DNA of 64,000 nt, from the NCBI GenBank assembly GCA_050291935.1, contig JBNKKR010000016.1:5641-69640 (forward strand), in the 5' to 3' direction. The notes beneath the pieces are model-generated. The model saw nothing but the letters and a program-made list of their open reading frames with translations. It was not told the DNA's origin and made no database searches. Positions 59,440 to 64,000 of this stretch are shown piece by piece. Both the position numbers and the translations under genes were made by a program. The first letter of the stretch is position 1. Each line of letters opens with the position of its first letter. The stretch comes from Desulfocapsa sp050291935. Lineage in GTDB: Bacteria > Desulfobacterota > Desulfobulbia > Desulfobulbales > Desulfocapsaceae.

Positions 59440-60275
59440 TGCAGGAAAGTCAAAAGCAAAGCACGTTTCTTCCCGCTTTTCTGGCTGCCTCTCTATTTGT
59501 CGCCGCTTATTTTCCTGTATTTAAAATCCTAGTTGAAAAGTGGTCAAATTCGGAGGAATACAGCCATGCGTTTTTAACCATTCCCATTATTGTATATATG
59601 ATATGGGAAAAAAGGGTTACGTTTAAGAATGAAAAACCACGTTTTACGAGCTTAGGTTTTTGTTTTGTTTTGATTGCGAGTGCTTGTTATGTATTTGCTT
59701 TATTGACGCAGGTTCCAACCTTTATTTCTCTAGCCTTTTATTCCACGGTGCTTGGCATTTTCGTATATCTTGCCGGCGTTCAGGCAATTGGGTCGTTGTT
59801 TACTCCCCTTGTTTTGCTCCTTCTTCTTATTCCGGTCCCGGACCAGTTGTATATTAAATTGACTTTTCCTTTACAACTGAAGGTCTCACAATTGAGTGAG
59901 ATGGTGGTGGGGATGTTTGGTGTCCCGATCTTTCGTGAAGGAAATATTATGAATATCCCAGGGAAGAGTTTTGAGGTGGTTGGAGCGTGTAGCGGAATGC
60001 GCTCCATTGTGACCCTCTTGACGTTAAGCATTATCATTGGATATTTCATGCTTAAGAAAAGCCTTTTAAAAATCATTCTGTTGCTTACCAGTATACCAAT
60101 AGCAATTGTTGTTAATATCCTTCGTGTGAGCGCTATGATTTTGCTCTATTATTTTTTCCATCTGGATCTTTCGGAAGGCCTTTTGCATACCATAACTGGC
60201 TTGTTGGTTTTTGTTGTTGCCTTTCTCTTATTGCTAGCTGTTCACAAAGTACTGGAGTTTTGTGAGGCAAGATGA
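59436..60275 (+). CDS. Exosortase
   Basis: A 279-residue multi-pass membrane peptidase-transpeptidase of the exosortase family (eight or so helices), which processes C-terminal sorting tags such as PEP-CTERM. The catalytic residues are visible: Cys185 in VVGACSGMRSI, Arg230 in NILRVSAM and His251 in LLHTITG. The EEYSHAFLTIPI element near the start is also family-typical. The EpsI domain is not fused but encoded by the next gene, overlapping by 4 bases. Subtype and tag cannot be fixed from the window because no tagged substrate was seen. Confidence 0.93.
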   Translation: MMQESQKQSTFLPAFLAASLFVAAYFPVFKILVEKWSNSEEYSHAFLTIPIIVYMIWEKRVTFKNEKPRFTSLGFCFVLIASACYVFALLTQVPTFISLAFYSTVLGIFVYLAGVQAIGSLFTPLVLLLLLIPVPDQLYIKLTFPLQLKVSQLSEMVVGMFGVPIFREGNIMNIPGKSFEVVGACSGMRSIVTLLTLSIIIGYFMLKKSLLKIILLLTSIPIAIVVNILRVSAMILLYYFFHLDLSEGLLHTITGLLVFVVAFLLLLAVHKVLEFCEAR

Positions 60276-60907
60276 TTAGAAAACTATTTATCCTGAGTGT
60301 ATTGTTTGCAATAACCAGTGTATTTGTTTACGTAGGTGGCAGCACCCAGCAGATGAGTAAAACTCCAATAAACAACTACTTTACAGGCATTAGAAATTAC
60401 AAGGCAATACGCCAAATAAAAATGGAGGATGAGGTCCTCAATCTTTTACAATTGGACGATTATTTGTTTGTTGATTTTCAAGGTATGGATGCAAAAATTA
60501 CTTTATATATAGGGTATTATTATAGTGCGGATAAAGCTTCCGCTGCTCACTCTCCACTTATCTGTTATCCGAGCCAGGGGTGGAAGATTGAGGAGCAATT
60601 GGTAGAGCGTAAAGTTAATATCTTATCCAATGTAGTTCATTACAATGAGATTGTAACGTCACTGGGTGAGCAGAAAGAACTGGTTTTGTATTGGTATCAG
60701 GCAGCGCAGGATACTAATACCAAAGTATTTAAAAACAAGATTAATGTCGCCTATAATAAACTTACCAACAAAGGGGAACAGCATGCTTTTGTAAGAATTA
60801 CCGTGCCACTCACCGGGGAAGAGTCCGTGCAAAGTGCACGCAAAAAAGCGGAGCGCTTCATTTTTGTGTTTTATCCTCACTTCTTGGAATTTATCACTAC
60901 TCAGTAG
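60272..60907 (+). CDS. EpsI-domain (DUF3485) protein
   Basis: A 211-residue protein with a single N-terminal helix (about 5-22) and a periplasmic EpsI domain, marked by YIGYYYSADKASAAHSPLIC, YPSQGWKIEE and VLYWYQ. EpsI domains accompany exosortases, sometimes as C-terminal fusions (XrtA), and are needed for extracellular polysaccharide in Methylobacillus. It is translationally coupled to the exosortase. Confidence 0.9.
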   Translation: MIRKLFILSVLFAITSVFVYVGGSTQQMSKTPINNYFTGIRNYKAIRQIKMEDEVLNLLQLDDYLFVDFQGMDAKITLYIGYYYSADKASAAHSPLICYPSQGWKIEEQLVERKVNILSNVVHYNEIVTSLGEQKELVLYWYQAAQDTNTKVFKNKINVAYNKLTNKGEQHAFVRITVPLTGEESVQSARKKAERFIFVFYPHFLEFITTQ

Positions 60908-60958
60908 TAATTTTTTTGCATCAAGAAAATAATGTTTTGATTGATAGGAAATTTGTGT

Positions 60959-61912
60959 ATGTCTTCTCATCCGCTAGTTACGATTGTTATTCCAGTATAC
61001 AACGTTGGTGATTATCTAAGACCAGCTGTTGATAGTATTTTGAAGCAGACATATCGTAATTTTGAACTTTTTGTGATTGATGATGGAAGTTCAGATGGAG
61101 CAATTGAGTCACTTTTTGCAATTGAGGATACAAGGCTTCAAATTACCAGACAATCCAATGTTGGTAAGCCCGCCACCCTCAACCGAGCAATTGACAGAAT
61201 GCGAGGTGACTATTTTATGGTGCAAGATGCTGATGATTTGAGTTATCCAACAAGAATTGAAGAGATGGTAAGTTGTATGGAAAAGTACCCTGAATTGGGT
61301 ATGCTTTTTACCGGTTATGATCTTATTATTAATGAAAAACATGTAGCTCCCACGGATTCTTCCTTATCAATGCTGGAATGTCAAAATTTGATTAGAGCAT
61401 TTAAAATGCCAGGGCATGACCCAACGACAATGACTCGTGCAGAAGTGTTTGAAAAGATAAAGTATAATCCAGATCTTAAGATTGCAGAGGGGTTAGACTT
61501 TATTCTTCGGGTGGGAGAACAGTATCCCATGATGAGACTTGGACGTTGTTTGTATTCGTATCGAATTTTATCTTCATCTATTACAAGAAAAGACATAGTA
61601 AGAAGAAAAAAGATGGTAAATGATGTGCTTCATAATGCATATTGCAGGCGGGCACTTCCTCTTCCTCAATCCTTAGCGATCGAAAGTGATGAGCAAATCT
61701 TTAGTACGCTGCGACCTTATGACTATGATAACAATATTGCAGCACAATTCATGCAAAGTGTGATTGATGCAAAAAAGAACAAAAAGCAACTTTCCGCTCT
61801 TATGACGGGGATGCAATGTGTGATGTTGAACCCTACGTCTTTTCACTACTATAAAGCGCTAATCTATGTATTTCTTCCATTATTTTGTGTTGATAAAATT
61901 CGTGCAAGATAA
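60959..61912 (+). CDS. Family 2 glycosyltransferase
   Basis: A 317-residue inverting glycosyltransferase. The GT-A start VTIVIPVYNVGDYL, the FVIDDGSSDG segment and the DxD-type motif QDADDLSYP are clear. Start set at the ATG 60959, behind GATAGGA, because homology begins there; an ATG 18 bases upstream is possible. It would add a sugar to the lipid-linked repeat unit. Confidence 0.87.
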   Translation: MSSHPLVTIVIPVYNVGDYLRPAVDSILKQTYRNFELFVIDDGSSDGAIESLFAIEDTRLQITRQSNVGKPATLNRAIDRMRGDYFMVQDADDLSYPTRIEEMVSCMEKYPELGMLFTGYDLIINEKHVAPTDSSLSMLECQNLIRAFKMPGHDPTTMTRAEVFEKIKYNPDLKIAEGLDFILRVGEQYPMMRLGRCLYSYRILSSSITRKDIVRRKKMVNDVLHNAYCRRALPLPQSLAIESDEQIFSTLRPYDYDNNIAAQFMQSVIDAKKNKKQLSALMTGMQCVMLNPTSFHYYKALIYVFLPLFCVDKIRAR

Positions 61913-61979
61913 AAAGACTATGGTAGTGCCATTCTGCTGAAAATGGATAAAAGTGCCATATGGGAAGAAGCTTGAAAAA

Positions 61980-63497
61980 ATGAGAGAAAAACAATCAAAA
62001 AAGGATGCCCTTGATGCCATATTTAACGGACTACCCGATTATGAACTAAAGCATCGTTCGGTGCGCTCTGGTCTGGTAACGGTGGGCTCACAATTTGCGA
62101 AGTTGATGTCACAAACTGTGGGGACAGCAATTTTGGCTAGAATATTGTTACCGCAAGAATTTGGGTTGGTTGCCATGGTTGTGGCTATTACGAATCTGGC
62201 GCTATTCATAGGTGATCTTGGGTTAGTTTCTGCCATTGTTCAACGAAAGAAAATTACACATGGTCAAGCCAACGCAATGTTTTGGATAAATGGCGCTTTT
62301 GGCATGTTACTGGGATCGATATTGATCGCCATTGCACCGGTTGTGGCACATTTTTACAAAGAACCACGATTAACAGCAATTGTTATTGCCTATAGTGCGA
62401 CTTTTGTTCTCAGCGGATTTAGTGTTCAGCAATTTGCATTGCTTCGAAGACAGATGCGTTTTACTGCTATTGCCCTTATTGAGGTTGCAAGTATGGCTGG
62501 AGGCATTGTATTGGCTATTTGTCTGGCGTTTATGGGGTGGAAATATTGGGCGTTGGTTTGCCAGACTCTTTTTCAATCGCTAAGTACGATGATTTTAGTC
62601 TGGTGTGTATCGCCTTGGAGCCCTACTCGACCAAAGTGGGATCAAGAAATTCCCGCGATGGTGACTTTTGGTGGACATTTAACTGGATCCAACCTCTTGG
62701 CTTATTTCTCGATGAATCTGGATAATGTACTGGTTGGAAACGTGGTGGGAGCGACGGCTCTTGGATTTTATTCAAAGGCATATAATTTGTTAATGCTGCC
62801 GATAAGGCAAATTAATGGCCCTATGACTGCTGTGGCCCTACCTGCACTGAGTCAGTTGCAGAATAATCCTTCAAGGTTCAGGAGTTATATTTTAAACTTA
62901 ACTTCAATTGCAGCAATTATTTCGGTTCCGTTAGTGTTATTTACTATTGTGGATTCTGATAACATCGTACTGCTTTTACTTGGGAAGAATTGGTTACCAA
63001 CAGCCCAAATTTTTCGAAATTTAGGACTGGCAGCTTTGACGATGGCTGTCAATTTTCTCCCAGGATTGTTATTGGTTTCTACTGCTCGCACAAAGCTGCA
63101 GTTAAAGCTTAGTCTTTGGACTGCAATAGTTGTTATTGTTGGATTTTGTGTCGGTATCCTGTGGGGGAGCAATGGGGTGGCAATTTCATTTAGTATTACA
63201 AATACAGTAATGTTTGGAGTGAAATTATATGTGGCATGTCAGGGCTCTTCAGTTTGTTTTGTTGATATTTTAAAATGTCTGAGTTTACCTTTGATTTCCG
63301 GTTGTATAAGCGCAATTGTCCTTTATTGGGTAGAGATGCAAGGGTTGTTTGGTTTTGATTTACTTGTCGTGGATATAATGAGTAATCTGGTTTTTTATAT
63401 TATTGTTTTTTTTATGGCCCTTGGAGTGAGCAAGCAGGGGCGAAGGGATATTCAGCGCTTATTAAGTCTCCGACATACTTTTGTGAGCAGGGCATAA
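61980..63497 (+). CDS. MOP-superfamily polysaccharide flippase (Wzx-like)
   Basis: A protein of about 505 residues with roughly twelve to fourteen membrane helices, resembling WzxC-type lipopolysaccharide/O-antigen translocases that flip lipid-linked oligosaccharides. Family elements are VRSGLVTVGSQFAKLMSQ and LARILLPQEFGLVAMV. The ATG at 61980 is taken as start; a GTG at 61953 would add nine residues. It lies 67 bases after the GT2 gene and just before another GT2 gene. Confidence 0.88.
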   Translation: MREKQSKKDALDAIFNGLPDYELKHRSVRSGLVTVGSQFAKLMSQTVGTAILARILLPQEFGLVAMVVAITNLALFIGDLGLVSAIVQRKKITHGQANAMFWINGAFGMLLGSILIAIAPVVAHFYKEPRLTAIVIAYSATFVLSGFSVQQFALLRRQMRFTAIALIEVASMAGGIVLAICLAFMGWKYWALVCQTLFQSLSTMILVWCVSPWSPTRPKWDQEIPAMVTFGGHLTGSNLLAYFSMNLDNVLVGNVVGATALGFYSKAYNLLMLPIRQINGPMTAVALPALSQLQNNPSRFRSYILNLTSIAAIISVPLVLFTIVDSDNIVLLLLGKNWLPTAQIFRNLGLAALTMAVNFLPGLLLVSTARTKLQLKLSLWTAIVVIVGFCVGILWGSNGVAISFSITNTVMFGVKLYVACQGSSVCFVDILKCLSLPLISGCISAIVLYWVEMQGLFGFDLLVVDIMSNLVFYIIVFFMALGVSKQGRRDIQRLLSLRHTFVSRA

Positions 63498-63498
63498 T

Positions 63499-64000
63499 GT
63501 GAAGATAAGTGTTGTTATTCCAACATACAATAGAGAAAAACAAATCCTGCGGGCCATTGGGAGTGTGTTACAACAGACTGTACAGGTTCATGAAATTGTT
63601 GTCGTTGATGATGGGTCAACGGATGATACTTGTAATACGGTAAAGAGCTGTACGTCAAAGGTTCGTTATTTGTATCAAGATAATGCAGGTGTTGCCGCTG
63701 CTCGCAATGCCGGAGTGTATGCAGCATCTGGAGATTGGATTGCTTTTCTTGATTCAGACGATGAATGGCACCCAAAAAAAAATGAAATGCAGATTGCCTG
63801 TTTGCGTCAAACCGGCGCTGACATTTGTTGCTCCGCCCATGAAGATGATCTAGGGTACAGTTCTGTAACATTGTTTCCTGAGATGAAAATTGGTGAGATG
63901 TGTTTTTTTTCTGACCCAGTGGCTTTGATGTTAAAAAACAACACCCATCCATTGATACAGACAGTTTTAGTGAAAAGAAGCCTTTTGCTGCGTATTGGGC
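63499..64000 (+). CDS. Family 2 glycosyltransferase, 3' end outside the window
   Basis: From a GTG at 63499, one base after the flippase stop, the frame stays open to the edge (167 residues). It shows the GT-A start ISVVIPTYNREKQIL, VVDDGSTDDT, a VAAARNAGVYAASG segment and the DxD motif FLDSDDEW. It likely continues the EPS assembly run. Confidence 0.88.
   Translation, partial: MKISVVIPTYNREKQILRAIGSVLQQTVQVHEIVVVDDGSTDDTCNTVKSCTSKVRYLYQDNAGVAAARNAGVYAASGDWIAFLDSDDEWHPKKNEMQIACLRQTGADICCSAHEDDLGYSSVTLFPEMKIGEMCFFSDPVALMLKNNTHPLIQTVLVKRSLLLRIG

Noticed and set aside
1..64000. CRISPR arrays, tRNA or rRNA genes, insertion sequences, prophage
   Set aside because: No regularly spaced repeats, transposase or phage structural genes were seen, and no tRNA cloverleaf was recognised by eye; a tRNA scan would settle the latter.

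Overview
The window reads as a chromosomal segment of a Gram-negative, anaerobic bacterium, most likely a member of the Desulfobacterota (Desulfobulbales-like sulfate or sulfur metabolisers). This placement is an inference. It rests on a B12-dependent class II ribonucleotide reductase, a CooC-type nickel-insertion ATPase, the order DUF4390 - NtrY - NtrX - HemB - YqeY, a NifX-like/DUF134 pair, an exosortase locus, and moderate GC. No rRNA, tRNA, CRISPR array, insertion sequence or prophage was recognised.

Bases 1-7,000 hold the end of a lipid/polyketide-like cluster: a ketosynthase (cut by the window edge), a hot-dog thioesterase, a double-hot-dog dehydratase, a GT25 glycosyltransferase, an MMPL exporter fused to a methyltransferase, and a NodB deacetylase. 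The gene set recalls aryl-polyene or related type II FAS/PKS envelope-lipid clusters. Bases 7,200-9,720 encode a hybrid histidine kinase with a periplasmic solute-binding sensor.

Bases 9,720-13,700 form a decayed accessory island: a GGDEF remnant, a small zinc-ribbon ORF, a frameshifted Rhs tip with a Cys-rich variable end followed by a membrane-anchored protein (possible immunity partner), and three VapBC-type toxin-antitoxin modules. The first module is frameshifted in both genes and flanked by short direct repeats, the second is intact with a readable promoter-operator, and the third keeps its antitoxin but has a broken toxin.

Bases 13,700-30,400 return to core genes: a CbbQ/NorQ-CbbO/NorD-like AAA+/VWA pair, divergently placed class II RNR with an NrdR-like box and a palindrome in its promoter spacer, a SEC-C protein, VanZ-like protein, YqeY, HemB, the NtrYX two-component pair, DUF4390, a DUF302/SBF-transporter pair, a NifX-like protein, DUF134 and release factor 3.

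Bases 30,500-41,600 carry rmlB-rmlC, an RNase II-type exonuclease, era, a TPR-OmpA protein and a cell-division/peptidoglycan block on the minus strand (CooC-like ATPase, ftsE, ftsX, EnvC-like protein, CtpA). Bases 41,900-51,800 are one plus-strand run: ileS, lspA, fabD and a complete biotin operon bioB-A-F-G-C-D with 4-base overlaps. FabD supplies the malonyl-ACP that BioC methylates and BioG finally releases as pimeloyl-ACP for BioF.

Bases 51,900-64,000 hold a small Cys-rich protein and an exopolysaccharide/exosortase locus: a PrsT-like TPR lipoprotein, a Wza-like SLBB protein, UDP-glucose dehydrogenase, a polyprenyl glycosylphosphotransferase, exosortase, an EpsI-domain protein, GT2 glycosyltransferases and a MOP-family flippase, running off the right edge.
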